A stretch of DNA of 64,000 nt from assembly GCF_019956415.1 (NCBI RefSeq), contig NZ_JAHBDK010000042.1, positions 62,001 through 126,000 on the forward strand, given 5' to 3'. The notes below the pieces were generated by a model that was not told where the DNA came from, did no database searches, and saw only the letters and a program-made list of their open reading frames with translations. The DNA comes from Pseudomonas sp. GL-B-19 (GTDB lineage: Bacteria > Pseudomonadota > Gammaproteobacteria > Pseudomonadales > Pseudomonadaceae). A program made the translations under genes and the position numbers. How positions within the stretch are numbered: position 1 is the first letter of the stretch; the number at the start of each line of letters is the position of its first letter. Below are positions 34,012-43,298 of this stretch, piece by piece.

Positions 34012-36885
34012 ATGTCCCAGTTGCCGTCCTTGAGTCAGTTACGCGATCCCAATGCCTTCCTGCGCCGCCATCTCGGGCCTGATGCCGCCGAGCAGCAGGC
34101 GATGCTCGACAGTCTCGGCCTCGGCAGCCGGGTTGAACTGATCGAGCAGACGGTGCCGCCGGGAATCCGCCTGAACAGGCCGCTCGATCTGCCGCCCGCC
34201 CTCGACGAAGAAGCCGCGCTGGCCAAACTGCGCGGTTACGCCGAGCAAAACCAGGTCTGGACCAGCCTGATCGGCATGGGCTACCACGGCACCCTCACGC
34301 CGACCGTGATTGTGCGCAACGTGCTCGAGAATCCCGGTTGGTACACCGCGTACACGCCTTATCAGCCAGAGATTGCCCAAGGGCGGCTCGAAACGCTGCT
34401 GAACTTCCAGCAACTGACCATCGACCTCACCGGCCTGGAACTGGCCAACGCCTCACTGCTGGATGAGGCCACGGCAGCGGCGGAAGCCATGGCGCTGGCC
34501 AAGCGTGTCGCCAAGTCCAAAAGCAATCTGTTCTTCGTCGACGAGCATTGTCATCCGCAGACCATTTCCGTAGTGCAGACCCGGGCCGAAGGGTTCGGGT
34601 TCGAGCTGGTCATCGACTCAGTGGATAACTTGAAACAACACAAGGTGTTCGGTGCCCTGCTGCAATACCCCGACACCCACGGAGAGATCTGTGATCTTCG
34701 GCCGTTGATCGATCACCTGCACGCGCAGCAAGCCCTGGCGTGTGTCGCCACGGACTTGCTGAGCCTGTTGTTGCTGACGCCGCCGGGGGAGTTGGGTGCC
34801 GATGTGGTCTTCGGCTCATCCCAACGTTTCGGCGTGCCCATGGGCTACGGCGGACCGCACGCGGCGTTTTTTGCCAGTCGCGATGAGTACAAACGAGCGA
34901 TTCCGGGGCGGATCATCGGCGTGTCCAAGGATGCTCGCGGCAATGTTGCCTTGCGCATGGCCCTGCAAACCCGCGAGCAACATATCCGGCGGGAGAAAGC
35001 CAACTCGAACATTTGCACCGCTCAAGTGCTGCTGGCCAACATCGCCAGTTTCTACGCGGTCTACCACGGTCCCGAAGGGCTCAAGCGAATTGCCCAACGC
35101 GTGCACCGCTTGACCTGCATCCTCGCCGCCGGCCTTGAGCGTCGTGGCGTCAGCCGCCTCAACAAACACTATTTCGACACCCTGACCCTGGAGGTCGGAG
35201 GCACCCAGACCGCGATCATCGAAAGCGCTCAAGCGGCGCAGATCAATTTACGGATTTTGGGGCGAGGGCAGTTGGGGTTGAGCCTCGACGAAACCTCGGA
35301 CGAAACCACCGTCGCGAAGTTGTTCGATGTGTTCCTCGGTGCCAATCATGGCCTGAGTGTCGACGAACTGGACGCCGAAAAGCTGGAGTCCGGCATTCCT
35401 GACGGGCTGCTGCGCACCTCGCCTTATCTGCGCCACCCCGTGTTCAATGCGCACCACAGCGAAACCGAAATGCTGCGCTACCTCAAGCAACTGGAGAACA
35501 AGGACCTTGCCCTCAACCAGTCAATGATCCCGCTGGGCTCCTGCACCATGAAGCTCAATGCTACCAGCGAGATGATCCCCATCACCTGGCCGCAGTTCGC
35601 CAACCTGCACCCGTTTGTGCCGAAGGATCAGGCCATGGGTTATTCGCTGATGATCGAAGAACTTGAACGCTGGCTCTGCGCGATCACCGGTTTCGATGCG
35701 ATTTGCATGCAACCCAACTCCGGCGCTCAGGGCGAATACGCCGGGTTGCTGGCGATCCGCAAATACCACGAGAGCCGTCATCAAGGGGCGAGGGACATTT
35801 GCCTGATTCCGTCCTCGGCCCACGGCACCAACCCGGCATCGGCGCAAATGGCCGGGATGCGCGTGGTCATTGTCGAGTGCGACGACGCCGGCAACGTCGA
35901 TCTGGATGACCTCAAGCAAAAAGCCTCGGAGGCGGGGGACAAACTCGCCTGCCTGATGGCGACGTATCCGTCGACCCACGGCGTATACGAGGAAGGCATC
36001 AGCGAGATCTGTGAAGTCATCCACAGCCACGGCGGTCAGGTGTACATGGATGGCGCCAACCTCAACGCCCAGGTCGGCCTGGCACGCCCGGCGGACATTG
36101 GCGCCGACGTGTCGCACATGAACCTGCACAAAACGTTCTGCATTCCCCATGGCGGCGGCGGGCCGGGCATGGGGCCGATTGGTGTGCGGGCGCACCTGGC
36201 GCCGTTCGTGGCCAATCACCCGGTGGTGCCCATCGACGGACCTTTGCCGCAGAACGGCGCAGTGAGCGCAGCGCCTTGGGGTAGCGCGAGCATTCTGCCG
36301 ATCAGCTGGATGTACATCGCGATGATGGGGCCGCAACTGGCTGACGCCAGCGAAGTGGCGATCCTCGCTGCAAATTACCTGGCGCAGCATTTATCCGGGG
36401 CGTTCCCGGTGCTCTACACCGGGCGCAACGAGCGGGTGGCTCACGAGTGCATCCTGGATTTGCGACCGCTGAAAGTGCTGACCGGCATCAGCGAAGAAGA
36501 CGTTGCCAAGCGCCTGATGGATTATGGTTTCCACGCGCCGACCATGTCGTTTCCCGTACCGGGGACCTTGATGGTTGAGCCGACTGAAAGTGAGTCGAAG
36601 GCAGAGCTGGATCGGTTTATCGGGGCGATGCTGAGTATCCGGGCGGAAATCAGTGAGGTGGAAAACGGCAATTGGCCGGCCGAGGACAACCCGCTGAAGC
36701 GTTCGCCACACACATTGGCGGACATCACCGGGGTATGGGAGCGGCCATACAGCATGGAGCAGGCGGTGACGCCGGATGCGCATACCAAACTGCACAAATA
36801 CTGGCCGGTGGTGAACCGGGTTGATAACGTCTACGGCGATAGAAACCTGTTTTGCGCCTGCGTTCCAGTGGATGATTACCGCTGA
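34012..36885 (+). CDS. gcvP: Glycine dehydrogenase (decarboxylating), P protein
   Basis: PLP enzyme that decarboxylates glycine and loads the aminomethyl group on GcvH. It has 957 residues, the fused single-chain form. The PLP lysine is K707 in NLHKTFCIPHGGGGPGMGP. Other signatures are FLRRHLGPD at the start and MIPLGSCTMKLNA in the middle. It is separated from gcvTH by the opposing aminotransferase gene and must have its own promoter in the 153 bp before it. Confidence 0.97.
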   Translation: MSQLPSLSQLRDPNAFLRRHLGPDAAEQQAMLDSLGLGSRVELIEQTVPPGIRLNRPLDLPPALDEEAALAKLRGYAEQNQVWTSLIGMGYHGTLTPTVIVRNVLENPGWYTAYTPYQPEIAQGRLETLLNFQQLTIDLTGLELANASLLDEATAAAEAMALAKRVAKSKSNLFFVDEHCHPQTISVVQTRAEGFGFELVIDSVDNLKQHKVFGALLQYPDTHGEICDLRPLIDHLHAQQALACVATDLLSLLLLTPPGELGADVVFGSSQRFGVPMGYGGPHAAFFASRDEYKRAIPGRIIGVSKDARGNVALRMALQTREQHIRREKANSNICTAQVLLANIASFYAVYHGPEGLKRIAQRVHRLTCILAAGLERRGVSRLNKHYFDTLTLEVGGTQTAIIESAQAAQINLRILGRGQLGLSLDETSDETTVAKLFDVFLGANHGLSVDELDAEKLESGIPDGLLRTSPYLRHPVFNAHHSETEMLRYLKQLENKDLALNQSMIPLGSCTMKLNATSEMIPITWPQFANLHPFVPKDQAMGYSLMIEELERWLCAITGFDAICMQPNSGAQGEYAGLLAIRKYHESRHQGARDICLIPSSAHGTNPASAQMAGMRVVIVECDDAGNVDLDDLKQKASEAGDKLACLMATYPSTHGVYEEGISEICEVIHSHGGQVYMDGANLNAQVGLARPADIGADVSHMNLHKTFCIPHGGGGPGMGPIGVRAHLAPFVANHPVVPIDGPLPQNGAVSAAPWGSASILPISWMYIAMMGPQLADASEVAILAANYLAQHLSGAFPVLYTGRNERVAHECILDLRPLKVLTGISEEDVAKRLMDYGFHAPTMSFPVPGTLMVEPTESESKAELDRFIGAMLSIRAEISEVENGNWPAEDNPLKRSPHTLADITGVWERPYSMEQAVTPDAHTKLHKYWPVVNRVDNVYGDRNLFCACVPVDDYR

Positions 36886-36904
36886 AATCTCGCCGCACAC
36901 CTAA

Positions 36905-36980
36905 CCCCTGTAGGAGCACGGCTTGCCGGCGATGGCGATCTTAAGGACGCCATCGCCGGCAAGCCGTGCTCCTACAGGGG
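36905..36980. repeat. REP/REPIN palindrome (TGTAGGAGC type)
   Basis: CCCCTGTAGGAGCACGGCTT and its near-perfect inverse enclose a spacer containing GCGATCTTAAGGACGC. It lies just after gcvP. Confidence 0.88.
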
Positions 36981-36995
36981 ATTTGTGTTGGGCAT

Positions 36996-37024
36996 AAAAA
37001 TGCCGCTCAGTTGAGCGGCATTTT
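36996..37024. terminator. Bidirectional terminator between gcvP and DUF2388 gene
   Basis: TGCCGCTCA (37001-37009) and TGAGCGGCA (37012-37020) form a perfect stem flanked by an A-run and a T-run. Confidence 0.85.
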
Positions 37025-37037
37025 GGCATCTGCGAAC

Positions 37038-37358
37038 TTACTCCGAAGCAACGGCATTCTTCGCCAGAATCGCATTCGCCAGTTCCATGTCCGTGGCCTG
37101 CAAGCCTGGGTTGTCGGCGCGGACTTTCTGCATTGCCGCTTCCAGGTAAGGGCCGCGAATGCCGCCGTCACTGGCAACAAAGCTGCTGGCATCGTCCTGG
37201 GCGGCGACGACCATTTTGTTGTCCTTGGACGTCAGGTAGGTCGAGGCGGTGGTTGCACCGGAGGTGAGGACATTTTGCCAAAAGCTATCATCGGCCATCG
37301 CGCTACCGACTGGAAGAGACAGCAGCGCGACGGTGGCGACAGCAAGTTTGAAACGCAT
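37038..37358 (-). CDS. DUF2388 family secreted protein
   Basis: The ATG at 37358 gives 106 residues: a signal peptide MRFKLAVATVALLSLPVGSA cleaved near AMA, then a small domain with SGATTASTYLTSKDNKMVV, AAQDDASSFVASDGGIRGPY and LEAAMQKVR, which define DUF2388, a family largely confined to Pseudomonas. The function is unknown. It lies just downstream of the secretion-type ATPase gene on the same strand, 72 bp apart. Confidence 0.88.
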   Translation of the reverse strand: MRFKLAVATVALLSLPVGSAMADDSFWQNVLTSGATTASTYLTSKDNKMVVAAQDDASSFVASDGGIRGPYLEAAMQKVRADNPGLQATDMELANAILAKNAVASE

Positions 37359-37430
37359 GATGGGTGACTCCACTGGGTTAACTGCGGCGTTGGATAGCCA
37401 ACCCCCAATCGAGTTCCATGGCGAGCGCGT

Positions 37431-39215
37431 TTACTTTTGCTCGCTCTGCGGCGTCACTCGCAACACCTCTTCAATGGTGGTCAAACCCGCAGCGACTTTC
37501 TGGGCTCCGGATAGCCGCAAGCTGCGCATGCCTTCCTTGAACGCTTGACGCCGGATCGCCAGCAAGTCGGTGTCCGGATTGATCAACGCTTTGACCCCGT
37601 CAGTCAGCTGCATGATTTCGTAAACCCCGGCGCGGCCGTGATAGCCGGTGTCGCGACATTCCAGGCAGCCGATGGCACGTTGGGCATTAGTGGGCAGGGG
37701 GGCTTGCCAGGGTTTGGTCAGGGTTTGCCAATCCTCTTCACCCAACGTCAGCGGTGCCTTGCAATGGGGGCATAAGGTGCGCACCAGGCGCTGGGCCATA
37801 ACGCCGAGCACCGTGGCTTTGATCAGGTAGTGCGGCACACCGAGTTCCAGCAGGCGACTGATCGCGCTCGGCGCGTCGTTGGTGTGCAATGTCGAGAGCA
37901 CCAAGTGGCCAGTGAGCGCTGCCTGAATCGCCATTTCGGCGGTTTCGAGGTCGCGAATCTCGCCGATCATGATGATGTCCGGGTCTTGTCGCATCAGCGC
38001 GCGCACGCCGGCGGCGAAGGTCAGGTCGATGTTGTGCTGGACCTGCATCTGGTTAAACGCGGACTCGACCATTTCAATCGGGTCTTCGATGGTGCAGAGG
38101 TTGACCTCCGGCGTCGCCAGTTTCTTTAGCGTGGTGTACAGCGTGGTGGTTTTGCCCGAACCGGTCGGCCCGGTGACCAGAATGATGCCGTTGGGTTGAC
38201 GGGTCATGTCCTGCCAGCGGCGCAAGTCTTCGGCGGAAAAGCCTAGCTGGTCGAAATCCTTTAGCAGGACTTCCGGGTCGAAGATCCGCATGACCATTTT
38301 TTCACCGAATGCCGTCGGTAACGTCGACAGCCGCAGCTCGACCTCACCGCCGTCCGGGGTCTTGGTTTTCACCCGGCCGTCCTGGGGTTTGCGCTTTTCC
38401 GCGACGTTCATCCGCCCGAGGCTCTTGAGGCGACTGACGATGGCCATGGTCACCTGTGGCGGGAATTGATAGACGTTATGCAACACGCCGTCGATGCGAA
38501 AGCGCACCGTGCCTTGCTCGCGTCGGGGTTCGATGTGGATATCGCTGGCGCGCTGCTGGAAGGCGTACTGAAACAGCCAGTCAACGATGTTGACGATGTG
38601 CGCGTCATTGGCGTCCGGCTCCTGGTCGCTGGCGCCGAGGTTGAGCAGCTGCTCGAAGTTGCCCAAGGTGCTGGTCTGCTGATCGGCGCTGGTCGCGCCG
38701 CTGACCGATTTGGCCAAGCGGAAAAACTCGACGCTAAAGCGCTGGATGTCGACAGGGTTGGCCACCACCCGTTTGATCGGCAGCTTCAACACGTGGGTCA
38801 GGTCGGCTTCCCAGCCTTTGACGTAGGGCTGGGCGCTGGCCACGGTGACCGCGTCGCGGTCGATGGACACCGCGAGTATCTTGTGGCGCTGGGCAAAGGC
38901 GTAGGACATCAGCGGCGTAATGGCCGCGACGTTGATCTTCAGCGGATCGATGCGCAAATAAGGCTGGCCGGCCTGTTGCGACAGCCACAGGGTCAGGCTT
39001 TCCAGGTCCAGGTGTTTACCGGGACGGCTAAGATCGTCGAGGTGTTGGCTGGCAATGAATTCGAGCGGATGCAGCTGGCCATTGGTGGCGTGTCGGCGGC
39101 GAGCATTGAGCGCGTGCTCGGCCGAGTCATGGCTGATAAAGCCTTGGGCGACCAGTTCGCGCAGCAAATCATTGAGATCCAGCCAGCGGTCCTGAATGGC
39201 AAGTTGAACGGACAT
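37431..39215 (-). CDS. Type II secretion/type IV pilus-type ATPase (GspE/PilB family), orphan
   Basis: A 594-residue secretion ATPase. An N-terminal MshEN-like domain with LRELVAQGFISHDSAEHAL is followed by the core: VNIVDWLFQYAFQQRASDIH, Walker A VTGPTGSGKTTTLYTTL near residue 349, the Asp box, Walker B and the tetracysteine zinc finger (CPHC, then CLEC) near 490-525. It carries all ATPase motifs, yet no gspC-N or pilA-D genes flank it, so it must power an apparatus encoded elsewhere. Confidence 0.92.
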   Translation of the reverse strand: MSVQLAIQDRWLDLNDLLRELVAQGFISHDSAEHALNARRRHATNGQLHPLEFIASQHLDDLSRPGKHLDLESLTLWLSQQAGQPYLRIDPLKINVAAITPLMSYAFAQRHKILAVSIDRDAVTVASAQPYVKGWEADLTHVLKLPIKRVVANPVDIQRFSVEFFRLAKSVSGATSADQQTSTLGNFEQLLNLGASDQEPDANDAHIVNIVDWLFQYAFQQRASDIHIEPRREQGTVRFRIDGVLHNVYQFPPQVTMAIVSRLKSLGRMNVAEKRKPQDGRVKTKTPDGGEVELRLSTLPTAFGEKMVMRIFDPEVLLKDFDQLGFSAEDLRRWQDMTRQPNGIILVTGPTGSGKTTTLYTTLKKLATPEVNLCTIEDPIEMVESAFNQMQVQHNIDLTFAAGVRALMRQDPDIIMIGEIRDLETAEMAIQAALTGHLVLSTLHTNDAPSAISRLLELGVPHYLIKATVLGVMAQRLVRTLCPHCKAPLTLGEEDWQTLTKPWQAPLPTNAQRAIGCLECRDTGYHGRAGVYEIMQLTDGVKALINPDTDLLAIRRQAFKEGMRSLRLSGAQKVAAGLTTIEEVLRVTPQSEQK

Positions 39216-39304
39216 GCGGGCTCCTCATGAACACAGTCCGCAAAGGATAGTCGCGGACCTGTCGACTGCTGGGCCACTACTGGACAAAGCCGTGTCGAGG
39301 TTTT

Positions 39305-39643
39305 TCAACCCGCGGCCTGGACCGGCTCATCCCACGCCGCATCAGCCGCTTGCAGCTCGACCGAGCAGACGCTGATCAAGTTACGAAGTTTTTCTGCAAT
39401 CACCTGGGCGCGGTGCCAGCTGAGACCGTCCATGACAATGTCGATCGATAGCAATTCATCCTGTCGCTGCACGTTGACCTGTTGTGGCGTCAGAAACTGC
39501 AAGGCGAACAGATTGAGCGCCCGGCACAGCAGGTCCGGTTCCGCTTCGGCGAGCAATAGATAGTGAACCCGGCAGTGGGTGTTGCTGACGCTCCAGACGT
39601 CGGCACGGGTTGGCGGGGTATGGACAGCTTCTAAATGCGGCAT
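39305..39643 (-). CDS. Conserved hypothetical protein with ACT-like fold
   Basis: A 112-residue cytoplasmic protein. Residues from about 22 to 97 follow a beta-alpha-beta-beta-alpha-beta order: CRVHYLLLAEAEPDLLCRAL, FLTPQQVNVQRQ, ELLSIDIVMD, WHRAQVIAEKLRNL and ISVCSVEL. This resembles the ACT domain of small regulatory subunits such as IlvN/IlvM or of amino-acid sensors. It is divergent from an Lrp-type regulator 127 bp away, so an amino-acid-sensing role fits. I do not know a name for it. Confidence 0.75.
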   Translation of the reverse strand: MPHLEAVHTPPTRADVWSVSNTHCRVHYLLLAEAEPDLLCRALNLFALQFLTPQQVNVQRQDELLSIDIVMDGLSWHRAQVIAEKLRNLISVCSVELQAADAAWDEPVQAAG

Positions 39644-39769
39644 GGTCGGTCTCCAAAATCACTGGAGGAATTTTTACATTCGTTGTCGGGCATTTCTTAT
39701 CTATGATTGAGTCAATTGGCGACTTATCGAATTGTCTAATTCAAATAGAGAAGGTTTTAAGGTTTTTCT

Positions 39770-40234
39770 ATGCAAAGCGAGCTGGATGGCTACGACCGCA
39801 AGATTCTCGCGTTGCTGCAAGAGGACGCTTCGCTCTCCAGCGCGCAGATCGCCGAACAGGTGGGGCTCTCGCAGTCGCCGTGCTGGCGGCGGATTCAGCG
39901 GATGAAGGAAGAGGGGATCATTCGCGCGCAGGTGACGCTGCTTGATCGTAAGAAGATCGGGCTGAACACGCAGATCTTTGCCGAGATCAAACTCAACGCG
40001 CACGGGCGTTCGAACTTCACAGAGTTCACCGAGGCGATTCGCGGGTTTCCGCAAGTGCTGGAGTGTTATGTGCTGATGGGGTCGGTGGATTTTTTACTGC
40101 GCATTGTCACGGCGGACATTGAGGCGTATGAGCGGTTTTTCTTCGAGAAACTGTCGATGGTGCCGGGGATACAGGAAGTGAACTCGATTGTGGCGTTGTC
40201 GGAAATCAAGTCTACGACGAGTTTGCCGGTCTGA
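39770..40234 (+). CDS. Lrp/AsnC family transcriptional regulator
   Basis: A 154-residue regulator. The N-terminal helix-turn-helix is SSAQIAEQVGLSQSPCWRRI (about residues 23-42), followed by the hinge and the RAM effector domain with ECYVLMGSVDFLLRI and the conserved IVTADIEAYERFF. Its divergent neighbour is the ACT-like protein at 39305, a likely target. The amino-acid ligand is not predictable. Confidence 0.93.
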   Translation: MQSELDGYDRKILALLQEDASLSSAQIAEQVGLSQSPCWRRIQRMKEEGIIRAQVTLLDRKKIGLNTQIFAEIKLNAHGRSNFTEFTEAIRGFPQVLECYVLMGSVDFLLRIVTADIEAYERFFFEKLSMVPGIQEVNSIVALSEIKSTTSLPV

Positions 40235-40260
40235 GGTTTTGCGGTGAGTGGGCTGGCCTC

Positions 40261-40350
40261 ATCGCGGGCAAGCCTTGCTCCTACAGGATTCGAGTCGGTC
40301 TCCCAATTGGGTTTGACACAAAACCTGTAGGAGCAAGGCTTGCCCGCGAT
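40261..40350. repeat. REPIN (GTAGGAGCAAGGCTTGCCCGCGAT type)
   Basis: ATCGCGGGCAAGCCTTGCTC and its inverse GAGCAAGGCTTGCCCGCGAT enclose about 50 bp between the Lrp and CYTH-CHAD genes, which converge here. Confidence 0.85.
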
Positions 40351-40357
40351 GGCGGTA

Positions 40358-41725
40358 TTACATACGCAGCAGCATTTTCCAGGCGCGATTCTGATAAACA
40401 GCAATCGCCTGCTGCTTACGCGCATCCAGCGATTCATCAGTGATCGGCTCGTTAGCTAGCAGGGCAAGCTGCTTCAACTCACCGTACAGGCGATCCATTT
40501 CCGGGATGTCCAGCACGTGACGGGCATGGTGCAGCCAGGCCTGGATGCGTTCGATGCGCGGCAGTTGCTCGGCCAGGTCTTCCGGCTGTTGCTGATAACG
40601 CTGCAATTGCAGGGAGGTCGCTTCTTCACCCAGCAAACGCGGCAGCCAGCTACCGAGTTGCGCCGCGCCCTGGCGATTGCCACGGACGTTGCGATCAGCC
40701 GCCCAGGTGCGGGCCAGCAACCAGCGTGAGGTGCTCAGCGAGAACAGGCCCCAGCGCGGGTCTTCCAGTTCTTCGAGGAATTGTTCCGGCGCGGCTTTGC
40801 GCACGTCTTCGTCCTCGATACCGGCCTGAACCAGCGGCCGCCAGTCTTCCAGCAACGCGTCCAGCGCAAGGCGCAGATCGTGCGTCGACTGGCGTGGGGC
40901 GGCTTGGCCCAGGCTGCTGAGCAGTGCGCGCAATTCAGCGAGGTTTTCGACCCAGTCCTGCAACAGGCGCCAATGGCCGTTGAAGCGATATTGCTCGGCC
41001 AGACGCTGGCTGCTGCCCAGCAAATGCCAGCTCAGCGCGGCGAAGGCGTCGTCCAGCGGGGTTTCGGCGGTGATTTGCGGCGCTGGCAGGCTCAGCGAAT
41101 AGCTGTTGGCGTCGTACAAACGATAACCGCGCTCGGCCTTGCTGATGTCACACGGCATCAGGGCCAGGGTCGCGGCCAGTTCGGCAGCCAGTTCCAGCAG
41201 GGCCGCCGGCTCGCCTTCGCGCAATTCCAGTTCCAGCTCGCAGATTTCTTCTTTCTGCTTACCGACGATCACGTGGCCCAGGTCCAGTGCGGCTTCGATG
41301 ACCACTTTGGTCTTGCCACGGCCCCAGGCGATTTCAGCGCGTTCGCGAACGAAGTCGGTGGTGAAAATCGGCTTGAGGGTTTTTTTGTCCAGCTCGGCCA
41401 GTTCCTCGGGCCAGCATTCGCCGTCGAGTTTCTTCACGTCGAGCTTGGCTTTGGGCAAGTTCCAGTCGTATTCGTTACGCTCGGACAGGCCGGCGACGCT
41501 CTGGCCGCGGGTCTTGAGCGTTTGAATCACTTCTTCGCCATCGCGGCGCAGGCGCAGGGCAACCTTGGCACGGGCCAGGTCGCGCTCAGGCGTGTCGAAG
41601 TACTGATTCATCAACTCACGGCGTTCCCAGCCACTTTTGTTGCGTTTTTTCAGGAGCGGGTGCTCGCGCAGGGCGGCGAGGGTTTCGCGGCTGACGCGGA
41701 GCTTGATTTCGGTTTCTTTCTGCAT
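40358..41725 (-). CDS. CYTH-CHAD domain protein (YgiF-like triphosphatase)
   Basis: A 455-residue protein. The N-terminal CYTH domain opens with the metal-binding ExExK signature (E4, E6, K8 in KETEIKLRV) and continues through QTLKTRGQSV and KAERGYRLYD to about residue 205. The C-terminal CHAD domain is helical, with conserved histidines such as STHDLRLALDALL and WLHHARHVLDI, and is thought to bind polyphosphate. YgiF of E. coli is an inorganic triphosphatase. A role in polyphosphate metabolism alongside ppk and ppx is plausible. Confidence 0.92.
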   Translation of the reverse strand: MQKETEIKLRVSRETLAALREHPLLKKRNKSGWERRELMNQYFDTPERDLARAKVALRLRRDGEEVIQTLKTRGQSVAGLSERNEYDWNLPKAKLDVKKLDGECWPEELAELDKKTLKPIFTTDFVRERAEIAWGRGKTKVVIEAALDLGHVIVGKQKEEICELELELREGEPAALLELAAELAATLALMPCDISKAERGYRLYDANSYSLSLPAPQITAETPLDDAFAALSWHLLGSSQRLAEQYRFNGHWRLLQDWVENLAELRALLSSLGQAAPRQSTHDLRLALDALLEDWRPLVQAGIEDEDVRKAAPEQFLEELEDPRWGLFSLSTSRWLLARTWAADRNVRGNRQGAAQLGSWLPRLLGEEATSLQLQRYQQQPEDLAEQLPRIERIQAWLHHARHVLDIPEMDRLYGELKQLALLANEPITDESLDARKQQAIAVYQNRAWKMLLRM

Positions 41726-41881
41726 GGCCGGAAAATCCAGGATCGGGAGCGCAGCCGGGGGAATGTGTGGCTGCCAAGGTCGTGCAGTGTACAGGACTCG
41801 CCGGCCCTCCGTGCCGCGACGGTTTATTCCTGTCGCCGGATGGTTCTATGATGGACTTCCATTCGGGAGTTGGAGTCAGCG

Positions 41882-43045
41882 ATGCCTTTGCCATCCATGA
41901 AAGATCAGTTCGCTGCGCTGATCGCTGCGCCGTCGGTCAGCTGCACCCAACCGAACCTGGATCAGACCAACCGCCCGGTGATCGATTTGCTGGCGACGTG
42001 GCTGGGTGATCTGGGTTTTGCCTGTGATATCCAGCAAGTCAGCCCTGGTAAGTTCAACCTGCTGGCCAGTTTTGGTTCCGGCCCCGGTGGCCTGGTGCTG
42101 GCCGGCCACAGTGACACGGTGCCATTCGACGGCGCATTGTGGCAGACCGATCCGCTGAAGCTCACCGAAGTTGATGGCCGTTGGATTGGCCTGGGCAGTT
42201 GCGACATGAAGGGCTTTTTCGCCCTGGCCATCGAAGCGGTGATCCCGCTGCTCGATCAGCCGTTCAAGCAACCGCTGTTGATCCTCGCTACCTGCGATGA
42301 AGAAAGCTCCATGTCCGGTGCTCGGGCCCTGGCCGCAGCCGGGCGTCCATTGGGCCGCGCGGCGGTCATCGGCGAGCCGACCGGGTTGAAGCCGATCCGC
42401 ATGCACAAAGGCATCATGATGGAGCGCATCGACATTCTCGGTCAGAGCGGCCACTCCTCGGACCCAAGCTTGGGCCATAGCGCCCTTGAGGCCATGCACG
42501 ATGCCATCGGCGAATTACGCGGTCTGCGCCTGTTGTGGCAGCGCGAATTTCGCAACCTGCAGTTTGGCGTGCCGACGCCGACCATGAACTTTGGCTGCAT
42601 CCATGGTGGCGATAACCCTAACCGTATCTGCGGTCAGTGCTCACTGGAGTTTGACCTGCGGCCATTGCCGGGCATGGACCCCAAAGCCTTGCGCGCGGAG
42701 ATTCTGCAGCGGCTCAAACCGGTTGCCGAACGGCATCAGGTGAAGATTGATTACGCGCCGCTGTTCCCCGAAGTCCCCCCCTTCGAACAGGCCGAGGACG
42801 CGGAATTGGTCCGGGTTGCCGAGAAGCTCACCGGCCATCGCGCCGAAGCAGTGGCGTTCGGCACCGAAGCGCCTTATCTTCAGCAACTTGGCTGCGAGAC
42901 GCTGGTACTTGGCCCGGGCGATATCGCCTGCGCCCACCAGCCGGGGGAATACCTCGAAATGTCACGTTTGCAGCCTACGGTGCATCTATTACGTCAGCTG
43001 ATCGAACATTACTGCCTGACACCGGCCGTCACGCAATCCTTGTAG
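41882..43045 (+). CDS. argE: Acetylornithine deacetylase
   Basis: Hydrolyses N-acetylornithine in arginine synthesis. The ATG at 41882 after TTGGAG gives 387 residues. The M20 metallopeptidase ligands are visible: AGHSDTVPFDG, LGSCDMKGFFA, CDEESSMSG, and the dimerisation domain HKGIMMERIDILGQSGHSSD. The stop codon TAG lies inside the first TGTAGGAGC of a REP element, so the element ends the gene. Confidence 0.93.
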   Translation: MPLPSMKDQFAALIAAPSVSCTQPNLDQTNRPVIDLLATWLGDLGFACDIQQVSPGKFNLLASFGSGPGGLVLAGHSDTVPFDGALWQTDPLKLTEVDGRWIGLGSCDMKGFFALAIEAVIPLLDQPFKQPLLILATCDEESSMSGARALAAAGRPLGRAAVIGEPTGLKPIRMHKGIMMERIDILGQSGHSSDPSLGHSALEAMHDAIGELRGLRLLWQREFRNLQFGVPTPTMNFGCIHGGDNPNRICGQCSLEFDLRPLPGMDPKALRAEILQRLKPVAERHQVKIDYAPLFPEVPPFEQAEDAELVRVAEKLTGHRAEAVAFGTEAPYLQQLGCETLVLGPGDIACAHQPGEYLEMSRLQPTVHLLRQLIEHYCLTPAVTQSL

Positions 43046-43132
43046 GAGCCGAGCTTGCTCGCGATGAGGCCATAACATTCAACATCATCGTCGACTGTTA
43101 TACCGCCTTCGCGAGCAAGCTCGCTCCTACAG
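43041..43132. repeat. REPIN starting in the argE stop codon
   Basis: TTGTAGGAGCCGAGCTTGCT and its inverse AGCAAGCTCGCTCCTACA enclose about 50 bp. It overlaps the last codons of argE. Confidence 0.85.
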
Positions 43133-43298
43133 GGTTTTGTGTTTTGGCGGAATAACCGTATAAATTGCCGATGTTCAAACCCGTATCCATGAGGAGAACG
43201 CGCGTGTCGCCAAGCCTGTTCCGACGATAACCATCAGCCCGCTGTGCGTTTTCAGTGTCGCCCATTTTTTGGCTGCTATTTATTACAGGCCCAGGTTC

